A stretch of DNA of 64,000 bases from Betaproteobacteria bacterium Ga0074130 (GCA_001464495.1 LNDZ01000026.1:62001-126000); one strand, 5' to 3'; shown: positions 10,057-20,588, numbered from the stretch's first letter. Program-made: numbers and translations. Notes: a model not told the origin generated them from the sequence alone.

Positions 10057-10857
10057 ATGGAACGCATCAACGTCCGCTTCAATATTCTCAAATCGTCAGG
10101 ACGCAAGGCCTTGATCCCCTTCATCACCGCGGGTGACCCAAATCCCGAAACCACCTTGCCGCTAATGCATGCGCTGGTGGCGGGTGGTGCCGACATCATT
10201 GAGCTTGGGGTTCCGTTCTCTGACCCTATGGCCGATGGTCCAACCATTCAGCGTGCGTCTGAGCGCGCTCTGGCCAAGGGTATGAACCTGCGCAAGGTAC
10301 TGCATATGGTCGAGCAGTTCCGCCAGGTCAATGACAACACCGCTGTGGTCCTGATGGGGTATGCCAATCCGATCGAGGCATTCGGTGTGGAAGCCTTCGC
10401 TAAGGCTGCTAAGGCAGCGGGTGTTGATGGGGTGTTGGTGGTGGACTATCCGCCGGAGGAGTGCGCCGAGTTTGCCAAGGTACTGAAGGCGCATGAAATT
10501 GCGCCAATCTTCCTGTTGGCGCCCACTTCGTCTGAACAGCGCTTCAAGGAAGTGGCCGACATTGGTGCCGGCTATATTTACTACGTTTCCCTCAAGGGCG
10601 TGACTGGCTCGGGCAATCTTGATCTGGATGAAGTGGCCCGCCGTATCCCGCAAATTCAAAAGATTGTGGGCATGCCTGTTGGCGTAGGCTTCGGTATTCG
10701 TGATGCCGCCAGCGCCAAGAAGCTGGGGGCCGTGGCAGATGCTGTTGTGATTGGTAGCCGCATCATTGAAGAGATCGAGGCGTCCACCCCGGAAGAGGCC
10801 CCGCTCAAGGTGCGTACCTTCCTGCGCGAGATTCGCGCAGCCCTTGACGAAAAGTGA
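10057..10857 (+). CDS. trpA: tryptophan synthase alpha chain TrpA
   Basis: Cleaves indole-3-glycerol phosphate to indole, which is channelled to TrpB. It has 266 residues, the normal length. The two catalytic acids are visible: Glu49 in [11 protein letters not shown] and Asp60 in DPMADGP. The phosphate-binding glycine region [10 protein letters not shown] and the loop [12 protein letters not shown] are intact. It follows trpB by 81 bases, including a GC hairpin, and precedes accD. Confidence 0.98.
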   Translation: MERINVRFNILKSSGRKALIPFITAGDPNPETTLPLMHALVAGGADIIELGVPFSDPMADGPTIQRASERALAKGMNLRKVLHMVEQFRQVNDNTAVVLMGYANPIEAFGVEAFAKAAKAAGVDGVLVVDYPPEECAEFAKVLKAHEIAPIFLLAPTSSEQRFKEVADIGAGYIYYVSLKGVTGSGNLDLDEVARRIPQIQKIVGMPVGVGFGIRDAASAKKLGAVADAVVIGSRIIEEIEASTPEEAPLKVRTFLREIRAALDEK

Positions 10858-10883
10858 CGGCTCGCTAAAAACGGGTAAAATGT

Positions 10884-10907
10884 CGCCCAATTGACGCCGA
10901 TTGGGCG
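10884..10907 (+). other. perfect inverted repeat between trpA and accD
   Basis: CGCCCAAT and ATTGGGCG are separated by 8 bases, giving an 8-base-pair stem 27 bases after trpA. It is followed by GTTATTG rather than a T run, so it is a weak terminator candidate or an mRNA 3'-end hairpin. An operator role cannot be excluded. Confidence 0.55.
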
Positions 10908-10987
10908 GTTATTGCCTGCCCTTTAGACGCTGTTCGCACCACCCAATGCTGAGTCGCTGCCGTGCGCAGCGCTTCACAGGAGATGAC

Positions 10988-11854
10988 ATGAGCTGGATTC
11001 AGAAACTGCTGCCCCCCAAGATCAAGCGTGCTGAAGGGGTCAAAAAGTCGATTCCCGAAGGACTGTGGTGCAAGTGCCCATCCTGCGAAGCGGTGCTCTA
11101 CAGTACCGACCTTGAAAGCAATCAAGGCGTCTGCCCGAAGTGCAGCCATCATCACCGCCTCAAGGCGCGAGTGCGTCTGGATGCGTTGCTCGACCAAGAG
11201 GGCCGTTACGAGATCGGTTCGGAAGTGCTGCCGACCGACATCCTCAAGTTTAAGGACAGCAAGCGCTATCCAGACCGCTTAGTCGCCGCTCACGAAGATA
11301 CCGGTGAGGCTGATGCGCTGATCGTCATGCAAGGCTCGATCAAGAGCGTGCCGTTGGTCGCAGCCGTGTTCGAATTCGACTTTATGGGGGGCTCAATGGG
11401 CTCCGTGGTAGGCGAGCGATTTGTCCGCGGCGTACGTGCTGCGATCGAAGCTCAATGCCCGTTTGTTTGCTTTACCTCCTCGGGTGGGGCACGCATGCAA
11501 GAAGGCTTGTTTTCACTCATGCAGATGGCTAAGACTTGCGCTGCCGCTACCCAGCTGGCTGAGCACAAGCTGCCCTTCATCACCGTGCTGACCGACCCGA
11601 CTATGGGGGGCGTATCCGCAAGCTTTGCCTTCGTTTCCGACGTCGTGCTCGCCGAGCCGGGCGCGCTGATTGGCTTTGCCGGTCCGCGCGTGATTGAACA
11701 GACCGTGCGCGAAAAGCTGCCGGATGGCTTCCAGCGTTCCGAGTTTTTGATCGAGAAGGGCGCGATCGACCAGATCGTTGATCGTCGCGAAATGCGCGAT
11801 CGTCTCGCCAGCCTGATGACCATGCTGCAACGCCAGCCGGCACCGTCTGCCTGA
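10988..11854 (+). CDS. accD: acetyl-CoA carboxylase carboxyltransferase subunit beta AccD
   Basis: The beta subunit of carboxyltransferase, which with AccA transfers CO2 from biotin to acetyl-CoA to make malonyl-CoA for fatty acids. It has 288 residues from the ATG at 10988, preceded by AGGAG. The N-terminus [12 protein letters not shown] is diagnostic, and the zinc ribbon uses Cys30, Cys33, Cys49 and Cys52 (CPSC...CPKC). The crotonase-like core includes [12 protein letters not shown] and [12 protein letters not shown]. It precedes folC by seven bases, an arrangement shared with E. coli and betaproteobacteria. Confidence 0.97.
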   Translation: MSWIQKLLPPKIKRAEGVKKSIPEGLWCKCPSCEAVLYSTDLESNQGVCPKCSHHHRLKARVRLDALLDQEGRYEIGSEVLPTDILKFKDSKRYPDRLVAAHEDTGEADALIVMQGSIKSVPLVAAVFEFDFMGGSMGSVVGERFVRGVRAAIEAQCPFVCFTSSGGARMQEGLFSLMQMAKTCAAATQLAEHKLPFITVLTDPTMGGVSASFAFVSDVVLAEPGALIGFAGPRVIEQTVREKLPDGFQRSEFLIEKGAIDQIVDRREMRDRLASLMTMLQRQPAPSA

Positions 11855-11861
11855 TTCCTGC

Positions 11862-13142
11862 ATGGCGCAAATCCTGCCGGCCACGCTATCTGAGTGGCTG
11901 GCCTACATTGAGCAGCAGCATATCCAGCCGATAGATCTCGGGCTGGATCGCCTGCTTGCCGCCAAGGCTATACTCAAGCAACATCAGGCCTGTCCTGTCA
12001 TTACCGTGGCGGGGACGAATGGCAAGGGTTCGACCTGTGCCATGCTCGAAGCCATCCTCTGTGCGGCGGGCTACCGGGTGGGTCTGTATACCTCCCCCCA
12101 CCTACTCCATTACAACGAGCGTGTGCGCATCAATCGCCAGCCGGTTGTGGACAGCTTGCTTTGCGATGCCTTCGCACGCGTCGAAGCTGCCCGTGGAGCG
12201 GTTACCCTGACCTATTTCGAATTCGGTACGTTGGGTGCGTGGGAAGTTTTTGCTACTGCGAATCTGGATGTAGTCATCCTTGAGGTTGGCTTAGGCGGAC
12301 GCCTTGATGCGGTGAATATTTACGATCCTGACTGTGCCATAGTCACTGGGATTGATCTTGACCACATGGAGTTTCTGGGCAATACCCGCGAGCTGATCGG
12401 CTTTGAAAAGGCCGGGGTTTTCCGCGCTGGGCGCCCCGCCCTTTGCGGCGATATGAATGTGCCAGCCAGTTTGGTTAATCATGCCAATCAGGTTGGCGCT
12501 GATTTGCAGTTGATCAGCCGAGATTTCGGCTTTGACGTACAAGAGCAGCAATGGTCTTGGTGGGGGCGCGCCGATGCGCGCCGTGGCGGTCTCGCTTTCC
12601 CGGCCCTGCGTGGCCGCCGCCAACTGCACAATGCGAGCGTAGTGCTGGCCGCGTTGGATTGCCTCCAGTCTTCGCTGCCAGTGTCCATGGCGGAAATTCG
12701 CCAGGGCTTTGCGACAGTCGAGTTGTCCGGCCGTTTTCAGACCTTGCCGGGGCGACCTGTGACCGTACTGGATGTTGCCCATAACCCCCAAGCTGCACAG
12801 GTGTTGGCTGACAATCTCTTAGACCAAGGCTTTTTCGGGCGGACCTGGGCGGTATGCGGCATGTTGCGCGATAAGGATATGGACGCCGTGATCAGTGCCT
12901 TAAAGGGGCGCGTCGAGTCTTGGCTGCCCTGTACGCTGACAGGTCCGCGTGGTGCCAGTGCAGCCGAATTGTCAACACGATTGGAGGCGCAAGGTGAGTC
13001 GGTTGAGGCAGAGTTCGATTCGCCACAGGCTGCTTACACATACGCACGAGAGAAGGCCGTCGAAAATGATAGAATTGTCGTCTTCGGTTCATTCCTCACC
13101 GTGGCGGATGTGCTGGCTACCCTGGCTAGACGCCCCAACTGA
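11862..13142 (+). CDS. folC: bifunctional dihydrofolate synthase / folylpolyglutamate synthase FolC
   Basis: Adds glutamate to dihydropteroate and then lengthens the glutamate tail of folates. The 426-residue product is a Mur-ligase-like enzyme with the ATP loop VAGTNGKGSTCAML, the folate-binding region YTSPHLLHYNERVRI, the magnesium-binding EVGLGGRLDAVN and the C-terminal-domain motif DVAHNPQAA. It starts seven bases after accD, with no obvious ribosome-binding site, so translation is probably coupled. It works with folP at 53.5 kb. Confidence 0.95.
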   Translation: MAQILPATLSEWLAYIEQQHIQPIDLGLDRLLAAKAILKQHQACPVITVAGTNGKGSTCAMLEAILCAAGYRVGLYTSPHLLHYNERVRINRQPVVDSLLCDAFARVEAARGAVTLTYFEFGTLGAWEVFATANLDVVILEVGLGGRLDAVNIYDPDCAIVTGIDLDHMEFLGNTRELIGFEKAGVFRAGRPALCGDMNVPASLVNHANQVGADLQLISRDFGFDVQEQQWSWWGRADARRGGLAFPALRGRRQLHNASVVLAALDCLQSSLPVSMAEIRQGFATVELSGRFQTLPGRPVTVLDVAHNPQAAQVLADNLLDQGFFGRTWAVCGMLRDKDMDAVISALKGRVESWLPCTLTGPRGASAAELSTRLEAQGESVEAEFDSPQAAYTYAREKAVENDRIVVFGSFLTVADVLATLARRPN

Positions 13143-13160
13143 GACCCAGACTGAGATCTC

Positions 13161-13922
13161 ATGGCAGAAAATACTGCGGCACCCGATAGCGATATTCAGC
13201 TGAAAAAGCGGGCGCGTCGCCGCCTTGTCGGTGCAGTTGCACTGGCCCTGCTCGCTGCCATTGTGCTGCCCATGGTCATGGACCATGAACCCCGCCCCCC
13301 TGTCCAAGATATTCAAGTCCGCATCCCCAGCCAAGATGCCGGCAGCTTTACCTCGCGCCTGATTCCAGGCACCCCCGCAGCGACGCCGTTGCCGCCCGCC
13401 AAGCCGGCAGTAGCTGAAGAGCTTCGTCCCGGCGAGCTGAAAAAGCCTGAACTCAAGCCACTAGAGGTGCCGGCCGAGACAAAGGCAGAGGTACAGAGCA
13501 AGCCAGAGCCCAAGCCTGAGCAGGCTGCAAAGCCCGTAGAAAAGCCTGCAGAAAAGCCTGCAGAAAAGCCGACGGTCGTGAAACCGGAAGCAAAGCCTGA
13601 AGTGAAGCAGGAGGCCAAGACCGCGGCAGAAGCCCAGCGGGCTGAAAAGATATTGAACGGCGCTGACGCCCACAAAGCCGATGGCCAATGGGTTCTCCAG
13701 TTGGGGGCCTATCAAGAAATGGGCAACGTTAAGGTTCTGCAGGCAAAGATTAAGGAGCTTGGCTACCCAAGCTACACTGAGAAAGTGACGACCCCACAAG
13801 GTGACCGCATCCGTGTGCGTGCTGGACCCTTCAGTTCCAAGGCTGCTGCCGAGAAGGCGCAGGCAGGACTAAAACGAATCGGTGCCGGTGGGCCACCCGG
13901 TGGTGTGGTTGTGCCCAAGTAA
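13161..13922 (+). CDS. SPOR-domain membrane protein (DedD-like)
   Basis: A 253-residue bitopic inner-membrane protein. A short basic cytoplasmic start is followed by one helix (about residues 18-38), then a Pro/Lys/Glu/Ala-rich linker with tandem EKPA repeats and a C-terminal SPOR domain (about 172-253, WVLQLGAYQEMGNVKVLQAKI). SPOR domains bind denuded peptidoglycan at the division septum. Position between folC and cvpA is that of E. coli dedD, so a divisome role is likely, but the sequence outside the SPOR domain is too simple to prove orthology. Confidence 0.88.
   Translation: MAENTAAPDSDIQLKKRARRRLVGAVALALLAAIVLPMVMDHEPRPPVQDIQVRIPSQDAGSFTSRLIPGTPAATPLPPAKPAVAEELRPGELKKPELKPLEVPAETKAEVQSKPEPKPEQAAKPVEKPAEKPAEKPTVVKPEAKPEVKQEAKTAAEAQRAEKILNGADAHKADGQWVLQLGAYQEMGNVKVLQAKIKELGYPSYTEKVTTPQGDRIRVRAGPFSSKAAAEKAQAGLKRIGAGGPPGGVVVPK
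13539..13572 (+). repeat. 12-base tandem repeat coding EKPA units
   Basis: Nearly three copies of a 12-base unit (AAGCCTGCAGAA) code for EKPAEKPAEKP in the periplasmic linker of the SPOR protein. The change in unit number would be in frame. Confidence 0.7.
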
Positions 13923-13940
13923 GACAGGCTGGCAGATCGC

Positions 13941-14432
13941 GTGACTTGGTTTGACTATGCCGTTCTAGCAGTTATTGCCGCATCGCTGTTGCTAGGGCTC
14001 TGGCGCGGTGTAGTGAGTGAGATTCTTGCGCTGGCTGCATGGGTATTGGCCTTTTTTGTAGCACGTGAGTTTGCACCAGCAGTGAGTGACTTTTTTGCCG
14101 GCTGGCTGAGCGACAGGAACGGACAGTATCTGGCGGGCTTTGCAGCCGTGTTTGTGAGCGTTCTTATCGTTGTAGGTATCGCTAGGCTGGTTGTTTCTTT
14201 TTTGTTGCGCGCAGTCGGTTTGGGCTTGATAGATCGCATGCTCGGTGCCATCTTCGGAATAGCCCGTGGTCTGTTGATTGTGCTGCTTGCGGTGATGCTG
14301 GGCGGATTGACGCCGCTGCCGAAGGAGCCGTGGTGGCGTAATGCGATGTTCTCGCCGCCGTTAGAAACAGCTGTGCTGATGGCGAAGCCGTGGCTACCAG
14401 AGAGCATGGCGCAGAAGATTAAATACCGCTGA
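13941..14432 (+). CDS. cvpA: CvpA family membrane protein
   Basis: A 163-residue polytopic inner-membrane protein with about four hydrophobic segments. It belongs to the CvpA family, named for its requirement in colicin V production in E. coli; its biochemical role is unsettled. The N-terminus WFDYAVLAVIAASLLLGLWRG and the central GLIDRMLGAIFGIARG are typical. The start is GTG at 13941. It lies directly upstream of purF, as in most proteobacteria. Confidence 0.93.
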   Translation: MTWFDYAVLAVIAASLLLGLWRGVVSEILALAAWVLAFFVAREFAPAVSDFFAGWLSDRNGQYLAGFAAVFVSVLIVVGIARLVVSFLLRAVGLGLIDRMLGAIFGIARGLLIVLLAVMLGGLTPLPKEPWWRNAMFSPPLETAVLMAKPWLPESMAQKIKYR

Positions 14433-14518
14433 GTTTCAGGCAGCGTTCGCGGGATTACAGAATTCGTTAAGGCGTGCAGGATTTCCTGTGCGTCGGTATT
14501 TTCAAAGGTAGGTGAAGC

Positions 14519-16051
14519 ATGTGCGGTATTTTGGGAGTCGTCGCCAAGACGCCAGTCAATCAGCTGCTCTATGACGGTCTGCAGGTTCTGCAGCACCGCG
14601 GGCAGGATGCCGCCGGGATCGCTACTGCTGCCGGTGGCCGTTTCCATATGCACAAGGGCCCAGGCCTCGTGCGTGACGTATTTCGCACGCGCCATATGCG
14701 CAATCTGGTCGGTAACTGGGGTATTGGTCACTGCCGTTACCCGACTGCGGGTTCTGCTTACAACGCTGCGGAAGCGCAGCCGTTCTATGTGAACTCGCCC
14801 TTTGGCCTGATGCTTGCCCATAACGGTAACCTGACCAATGCCGAGCAGTTGCGTCAGGACATGTTCCTGCAGGATCTGCGCCACATGAACACGAACTCCG
14901 ATTCGGAGGTGCTGCTCAATGTGTTCGCGCATGAGCTACAGGTGGCGGCTAAGCAATATCAGGTTGATGCCGAGGCGATCTTCAAGGCCGTGGCCGGCAC
15001 GCACAAGCGCGTCAAGGGTGCTTATGCCGTGCTGGTGATGATTGCAGGCTATGGCTTGCTGGCTTTCCGTGATCCCTACGGAATTCGCCCGATGGTGATC
15101 GGCCGCAATGACACAACGGCAGGCCCAGAGTACATGGTGGCTTCTGAGAGCGTTGCGCTAGACACACTGGGCTTCAAGTACTTGCGCGATGTTGAGCCGG
15201 GCGAGGCGGTGCTGATTGATGTGAATGGCAACTTCCAAAGCCGTCAATGCGCTGAATACACGCTACATGCACCGTGCATGTTTGAATATGTGTATCTGGC
15301 CCGTCCTGACTCGCTGATGGATGGTATGTCGGTTTACGAAACGCGCGTGAAAATGGGCGAGTTTCTGGCTGACAAGATCAAGCACACGCTGCCGCAACTG
15401 AAAATCGATGCCGTCATTCCAATCCCGGATTCCAGCCGTCCATCGGCGATGGAGCTGGCTGCTCGCTTGGATATTCCATACCGCGAAGGTTTTGTGAAGA
15501 ACCGCTATATCGGCCGCACGTTCATCATGCCGGGGCAAGCCACACGTCGGAAATCGGTTCGCCAGAAGCTCAATGCGATTGCTCAGGAATTCAAGGGTAA
15601 GAACGTGCTGCTCGTCGATGACTCCATCGTGCGTGGTACGACCAGCCGTGAAATTGTTTTAATGGCGCGCGAAGCCGGCGCACTGAATGTCTATATGGCC
15701 TCGGCTGCACCACCGGTACGCTATGCCAACGTGTATGGCATCGACATGCCATCCCGTGACGAACTGATTGCCAGTGGTCGCACCGAAGAACAGGTGCGTG
15801 TGGAGATTGGTGCCGATGCGCTGATCTACCAAGATCTGGACGCCCTGAAAAAGGCGCTGCAGGCCGTCAATCCAGCCATTGCACAATTTGAGACATCCTG
15901 CTTCGATGGCAATTACATCACAGGTGACATTACTGCCGAATATTTGACCGGCATTGAAGACGCGCGCAATCAGCCGGGTAAGCCCAGCAATGCGGGCGAC
16001 GACGACGAAGGTCAGATGGATTTGAACCTGGTACAAAGCGCGACCCACTAA
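14519..16051 (+). CDS. purF: amidophosphoribosyltransferase PurF
   Basis: First committed step of purine synthesis: glutamine plus PRPP gives phosphoribosylamine. The 510-residue product starts with MCGILGVV, so Cys2 is the N-terminal nucleophile of the class II glutamine amidotransferase domain. The phosphoribosyltransferase half holds the PRPP loop [19 protein letters not shown] Gly/Asp-rich C-terminal tail is present. It follows cvpA by 86 bases and precedes metZ by 4 bases. Confidence 0.97.
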   Translation: MCGILGVVAKTPVNQLLYDGLQVLQHRGQDAAGIATAAGGRFHMHKGPGLVRDVFRTRHMRNLVGNWGIGHCRYPTAGSAYNAAEAQPFYVNSPFGLMLAHNGNLTNAEQLRQDMFLQDLRHMNTNSDSEVLLNVFAHELQVAAKQYQVDAEAIFKAVAGTHKRVKGAYAVLVMIAGYGLLAFRDPYGIRPMVIGRNDTTAGPEYMVASESVALDTLGFKYLRDVEPGEAVLIDVNGNFQSRQCAEYTLHAPCMFEYVYLARPDSLMDGMSVYETRVKMGEFLADKIKHTLPQLKIDAVIPIPDSSRPSAMELAARLDIPYREGFVKNRYIGRTFIMPGQATRRKSVRQKLNAIAQEFKGKNVLLVDDSIVRGTTSREIVLMAREAGALNVYMASAAPPVRYANVYGIDMPSRDELIASGRTEEQVRVEIGADALIYQDLDALKKALQAVNPAIAQFETSCFDGNYITGDITAEYLTGIEDARNQPGKPSNAGDDDEGQMDLNLVQSATH

Positions 16052-16055
16052 GCTC

Positions 16056-17237
16056 ATGAATCCAGACGACTACAAGGACTACGACATCGAGTCACTGGCC
16101 GTGCGCGCCGGTCAGGAGCGCAGCCAGTTTGGTGAGCATGCCGAAGCCCTGTACCTGACTTCCAGCTACGTTTTCAAGAGTGCCGCTCAGGCGGCTGCAC
16201 GCTTCGGGGGTGAAGAGCCGGGCAATATCTATTCGCGCTTTACCAATCCGACGGTCACCATGATGCAAGAGCGTCTGGCAGCCCTTGAAGGCGCTGAGGC
16301 TTGCGTGGCTACTGCCTCCGGCATGGCAGCCATTCTGAGTACAGTCATGGGACTGATGCAGGCGGGGCAGCATATTGTGTCTTCGCGCAGCATCTTCGGC
16401 TCGACGCAGGTATTGTTCAGCCAGATTTTCAGCAAGTTCAGCATCGAGACCACCTATGTGGATGCCGCTGATCTATCGGCATGGCAGGCGGCTATGCGTC
16501 CGAATACCAAACTGATATTTCTGGAGACACCCTCCAATCCACTGACTGATGTCTTCGACATCGCAGCAATTGCCAAGGTGGCACATGCCGCTGGCGCCTT
16601 GCTGGTGGTCGACAACTGTTTCTGTTCGCCTGCGCTTCAGCAGCCCTTGAAGCTGGGTGCTGATCTCGTGATTCATTCGGCAACCAAGTATCTCGATGGT
16701 CAGGGGCGCGTTCTGGGCGGCGCAATTTGTGGCACCAAGGCGCTAGTGGAAGAGCCTTTCAAGTTCATCCGTAGTGCCGGCCCGTCGATCTCGCCATTCA
16801 ATGCATGGGTGATTCTAAAGGGCATGGAAACGCTGTCCATTCGTATGCAGGCTCAATCGGCCAATGCGTTTGAGTTGGCCAAGCGGCTGGAAGCAAACCC
16901 CAAGGTTATGCGGGTCTTCTATCCCGGTTTGCCTTCGCATCCGCAGCATGCGCTGGCAATGCGTCAGCAGAAGACAGGCGGCGCTGTGTTGGCGTTCGAA
17001 GTGAACGGCGGAAAGGACGCCGCATGGAAAGTCATTGACAGTACGCAGATGCTATCGATTACCGCCAACTTGGGCGACACCAAAACCACCATTACGCATC
17101 CGGCAACCACCACGCATGGACGTATTTCTCCGGAAGCGCGTGCGGCGTCTGGTATCAGTGACGGGCTGCTGCGTATTGCAGTCGGGCTTGAGTCGGTCGA
17201 TGACATCGAAGCCGACCTGCTGCGCGGCTTAGGCTAA
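16056..17237 (+). CDS. metZ: O-succinylhomoserine sulfhydrylase MetZ
   Basis: A PLP enzyme of the Cys/Met metabolism family that makes homocysteine directly from O-succinylhomoserine and sulfide. The 393-residue length and the Schiff-base lysine in IHSATKYLDGQGRVLGG are as expected, as are SRFTNPTV, the ETPSNPLTDV region and the C-terminal RIAVGLESVDDIEADL. The immediate upstream neighbour purF matches the betaproteobacterial and pseudomonad metZ context, favouring MetZ over MetB or MetY. It ends two bases from the convergent glutathione transferase gene. Confidence 0.92.
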   Translation: MNPDDYKDYDIESLAVRAGQERSQFGEHAEALYLTSSYVFKSAAQAAARFGGEEPGNIYSRFTNPTVTMMQERLAALEGAEACVATASGMAAILSTVMGLMQAGQHIVSSRSIFGSTQVLFSQIFSKFSIETTYVDAADLSAWQAAMRPNTKLIFLETPSNPLTDVFDIAAIAKVAHAAGALLVVDNCFCSPALQQPLKLGADLVIHSATKYLDGQGRVLGGAICGTKALVEEPFKFIRSAGPSISPFNAWVILKGMETLSIRMQAQSANAFELAKRLEANPKVMRVFYPGLPSHPQHALAMRQQKTGGAVLAFEVNGGKDAAWKVIDSTQMLSITANLGDTKTTITHPATTTHGRISPEARAASGISDGLLRIAVGLESVDDIEADLLRGLG

Positions 17238-17239
17238 CG

Positions 17240-17911
17240 CTACGACGTTCCTGCCTGAGGCGGGAAGTACGTGACTGCCTGACCTTCTGACCATGGCGTA
17301 TAGCGGGTCATGGCAACATCGAAGTGCTGACTTGACAGCAGCGTATCCAGCCATCTATGTAAATTCGGCCACGCTTGATTGGCAAACCATGCCTTATCGG
17401 TGTGGGCAAACTGCCGTACAAAGGGCGCAATTGCCATATCAGCAAATGCGCAGTGTTGTCCGAACAGGTAGTCCCCTGTACTAAGCCTAGCCTCCAGTTG
17501 AACTAAAAAATGACTGGCTGTTGCCCGATGCAACAGAGCATCGACGCCTGTGTAGCGTTCAGGGTACTTGTAACGATCCAGATTGAACTTGAACTCGCCA
17601 TCGCATTTGGTGATTAACTCCAACATCTCAGCCTGGGATGCTTGTTGTGGCGTCAGCCAGCCTTCGGGGTCGTTCTGCCCAAGCGCCCACAGCATGATGT
17701 CCAAGCTTTGCTCAAGCACTGTGCCATCCGGTGTGATCAGCACCGGTACCGTGCCTTTGGGCGAGACAGCCAGCATGGCATTGGGCTTTGCTCGCAACAC
17801 AATTTCACGTATCTCGCAGCGAATCCCGCTTGATAGCAAGGCCAAACGAGCACGCATTGCGTAGGGGCAGCGGCGGAAGGAGTAGAGCGTAGGCAGTGAG
17901 CAAGTCGCCAT
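17240..17911 (-). CDS. glutathione S-transferase family protein
   Basis: A 223-residue cytoplasmic protein with an N-terminal thioredoxin-like fold (about 1-80) and an all-helical C-terminal domain. The possible catalytic or glutathione-binding segment is FRRCPYAMRARLAL, a CPYA motif similar to glutaredoxin 2 and omega-class transferases, and the cis-proline region is KGTVPVL. Substrate unknown. It is convergent with metZ and 11 bases downstream of trhO on the same strand, so probably co-transcribed with it. Confidence 0.88.
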   Translation of the reverse strand: MATCSLPTLYSFRRCPYAMRARLALLSSGIRCEIREIVLRAKPNAMLAVSPKGTVPVLITPDGTVLEQSLDIMLWALGQNDPEGWLTPQQASQAEMLELITKCDGEFKFNLDRYKYPERYTGVDALLHRATASHFLVQLEARLSTGDYLFGQHCAFADMAIAPFVRQFAHTDKAWFANQAWPNLHRWLDTLLSSQHFDVAMTRYTPWSEGQAVTYFPPQAGTS

Positions 17912-17922
17912 GATGGGCTGAC

Positions 17923-18897
17923 TTATGCCGATGTTTGTTCAGACTTGTCCTGCAATGCTGGCTTTGCCTTGCCCTTAGGCACAAAGCGAATCCCGATATG
18001 CGCCTGCTGGCGCTTTTCCGCGAGCTCTACCTGCCGCTGGCGTTCAGCGTAGGCATCTTTCTGTTCAGGCGTTGTCTTGTCGGCGCAATGTGGACAGCTC
18101 ACGCCGAGCACGTAGTGGGGCGAAGCCTTGTCTTCTTCATTGAGCGGGAAGCGGCAGGCGCGGCAAAATTCGAATTTTCCGGGCTTGAGGCCGTGACCGA
18201 CAGATACTCGCTCGTCAAAGACAAAGCATTCGCCTTGCCAGCGACTCTCCTCTTCCGGCATGGTTTCGAGGTATTTAAGGATCCCGCCCTCAAGGTGGTA
18301 AACATTCTCAAAACCTTGCGTGCGCATGTAAGCGGTGGACTTCTCACAGCGGATACCGCCTGTGCAGAACATCGCGATCTTGGCATCCTTGCGCAGGCGG
18401 CCAGCGGCCACCTCTTGTTCCACCCAGCCCGGCAATTCGGTGAAGCTGTTGGTACGTGGATTGATGGCACGCTCAAAGGTGCCAATCGAGACCTCATAAT
18501 CATTGCGCGTATCGACCACGATCACCTCGGGATCAGCAATCAGCATGTTCCATTCCTGCGGCTTCACATAGGTGCCGACAATATGGCGTGGGTCGATACC
18601 AGGCACGCCCATGGTCACAATTTCCTTCTTCAGGCGGACTTTCATGCGGTGAAAGGGCAGTTCTTCAGCCAGTGATTCCTTGTGGATTAGATCTGCGAGG
18701 CGTGGATCGCTACGTAGCCAAGCAAGCACGGCGTGGATATTCTCGGGAAGACCGGAGATGGTCCCGTTGATGCCTTCTTCTGCCAGAAGAAGTGTGCCCT
18801 TGATGCGGTTTTCTTCGCACACGGCAAGCAGCGGGGCTTGCAGAGCAGCGTAATCAGAGAGGGTGACAAATTTGTAGAGGGCGGCGGTCAGGTACAT
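17923..18897 (-). CDS. trhO: tRNA uridine(34) hydroxylase TrhO (rhodanese-like, YceA family)
   Basis: Oxygen-dependent 5-hydroxylation of U34 in tRNA, the first step to the wobble modification cmo5U/mcmo5U, as established for E. coli TrhO (YceA). The 324-residue protein has an N-terminal acylphosphatase-like domain, a central rhodanese domain with the active loop [16 protein letters not shown], and a C-terminal cysteine-rich part (CRACRFPL and CPHC) that may bind metal. Length is close to E. coli TrhO (350). It is divergent from the rhlE-like gene. Confidence 0.93.
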   Translation of the reverse strand: MYLTAALYKFVTLSDYAALQAPLLAVCEENRIKGTLLLAEEGINGTISGLPENIHAVLAWLRSDPRLADLIHKESLAEELPFHRMKVRLKKEIVTMGVPGIDPRHIVGTYVKPQEWNMLIADPEVIVVDTRNDYEVSIGTFERAINPRTNSFTELPGWVEQEVAAGRLRKDAKIAMFCTGGIRCEKSTAYMRTQGFENVYHLEGGILKYLETMPEEESRWQGECFVFDERVSVGHGLKPGKFEFCRACRFPLNEEDKASPHYVLGVSCPHCADKTTPEQKDAYAERQRQVELAEKRQQAHIGIRFVPKGKAKPALQDKSEQTSA

Positions 18898-18937
18898 GAT
18901 GCGTGGGAACGGCCAAAAGTGTGATTATCCCGCATCC

Positions 18938-18967
18938 TCGACGAGCCGGGCGGGCTTGTGCTACAAT
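18938..18967 (+). promoter_or_regulatory. candidate promoter of the rhlE-like gene
   Basis: TCGACG, 18 bases and TACAAT lie between trhO and the helicase gene. The -10 element is good and the -35 is weak. It would give a leader of about 150 bases. No riboswitch fold was recognised in the 226-base gap. Confidence 0.45.
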
Positions 18968-19123
18968 TCGCCCCGCGTTGGTGCATAGCTTCAGTCTCAC
19001 TGGCGCGTCGCGTTGAGAATTTTCTTTCCGCGCCTTTCCCCTTTGGAACCCAATATCTAGACGAGCGCGTGCTCCCCCGGCTGCAATGGCCATTGTGCGC
19101 AGATAGGTTCCTGGAGTTTCACC

Positions 19124-20542
19124 ATGCTATTTACTGAACTCGGCCTGCGCGCCGAGATTTTGCGTTCGCTTTCTGAACAAGGCTACGACACGCCGACCCC
19201 CATTCAAGCTCAAGCCATTCCGCAAGTGTTGGCTGGACACGATCTAATGGCTGCTGCCCAGACTGGCACTGGTAAGACGGCTGGTTTCACGCTGCCTTTG
19301 CTGCAACTGCTGTCGACCACTGATGCGCCGGGCACCGCCGCCCAAACCAAATTCCGTACCCGTGCCTTGATTCTCACCCCGACGCGTGAACTCGCGGCGC
19401 AGGTGTATGAAAGCGTGCGTACCTACGGCAAGCATTTGAACCTGCGTGCCGCAGCCATTTACGGCGGCGTCAGCATGGTGCCGCAAACCAAGCTGCTGCG
19501 CGCGGGCGTCGAGATCATCGTTGCCACGCCGGGCCGCCTGCTGGATCACGTTACTCAGCGTAGCGTTGATCTGACTGGTGTTGAGATGGTGGTGTTGGAT
19601 GAAGCCGACCGCATGCTTGACATGGGCTTTCTGCCTGATATCAAGAAGATCATCAATCTGCTGCCGAAGAAGCGTCAGACGCTGATGTATTCGGCCACCT
19701 TCTCGGATGAAATCCGTCAGCTGGCTAAGCAGTTCCTGACTGACCCTAAGCAAGTGGAAGTGGCGCGTGCCAACTCCACCGCTGAAACGGTTGCACAGGC
19801 TGTCTATCCTGTTGATCGCAACAAGAAGCGTGATCTGCTGGTCAAGCTGATTGAAGACAACAACTGGCATCAGGTGCTGGTATTTACACGCACCAAGCAT
19901 GGCGCGAATGCGCTGGCCGAGAAGCTCGATAAGGGCGGCATTCGTGCAGCGGCCATTCACGGCAACAAGAGCCAGGGTGCCCGCACCAAGGCGCTGGCCG
20001 ACTTCAAGAGCCTCAAGCTGCATGTCCTCGTTGCGACTGATATTGCTGCCCGCGGTATCGATATCGATCAACTGCCGCACGTTGTGAATTACGAACTGCC
20101 GAATGTGCCGGAAGACTACGTGCATCGTATCGGTCGCACCGGCCGTGCCGGCGCAACGGGTGAAGCTGTGTCGCTGGTGTGTGTCGACGAGTATAAGTTG
20201 CTGCGTGACATTGAGCGCCTGCTTAAGCGTCAGCTGGAAAAGCGCATCGTCCCCGGCTTCGAACCTGATCCACATGCAAAGCCGCAGCCCATTGAAAATG
20301 GTCGTCGCTCGCAAGGCGCACCGCGCAGCTTTGGTGATCGTCCCGCTCCGCGTCAAGGCGAAGGTCGCAAGTCGCAGGGCGACTCACGTCGCGGCGATAG
20401 CCGTGGTGAGCCGCGCAGTGGTAATCGCAGCGCCGCACCGCAGCCGAATGGTGCACCGCGCCGTAGTGGCAGTGCGCCTCGTCCGGCCGGTAGCCGTACT
20501 GATGGTCAGCGCAGCAGTGCAGGGGGTTTCCGCCAGCGTTGA
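19124..20542 (+). CDS. rhlE: DEAD-box ATP-dependent RNA helicase, RhlE type
   Basis: A 472-residue ATP-dependent RNA helicase, probably in ribosome assembly or RNA turnover. Motifs in order: Q-motif region (TPIQAQAIP), [10 protein letters not shown], Ia PTRELA, Ib TPGRLLD, II DEAD, III SAT, and [10 protein letters not shown]. The last 100 or so residues are an Arg/Gly/Ser-rich disordered tail, probably for RNA binding. The N-terminus ([19 protein letters not shown]) and the length suit RhlE rather than DbpA or SrmB. It is a single-gene unit with its own terminator. Confidence 0.92.
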   Translation: MLFTELGLRAEILRSLSEQGYDTPTPIQAQAIPQVLAGHDLMAAAQTGTGKTAGFTLPLLQLLSTTDAPGTAAQTKFRTRALILTPTRELAAQVYESVRTYGKHLNLRAAAIYGGVSMVPQTKLLRAGVEIIVATPGRLLDHVTQRSVDLTGVEMVVLDEADRMLDMGFLPDIKKIINLLPKKRQTLMYSATFSDEIRQLAKQFLTDPKQVEVARANSTAETVAQAVYPVDRNKKRDLLVKLIEDNNWHQVLVFTRTKHGANALAEKLDKGGIRAAAIHGNKSQGARTKALADFKSLKLHVLVATDIAARGIDIDQLPHVVNYELPNVPEDYVHRIGRTGRAGATGEAVSLVCVDEYKLLRDIERLLKRQLEKRIVPGFEPDPHAKPQPIENGRRSQGAPRSFGDRPAPRQGEGRKSQGDSRRGDSRGEPRSGNRSAAPQPNGAPRRSGSAPRPAGSRTDGQRSSAGGFRQR

Positions 20543-20588
20543 TGCTTGCCAGGAGTCGGGTGCTGCCTGAGTTCTTGCTTTCAGCAAT

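Noticed and set aside
19244..20356. 370-codon open frame antisense to the rhlE-like gene
   Set aside because: Sense frame has all DEAD-box motifs; the antisense product resembles no family and is a by-product of codon bias.
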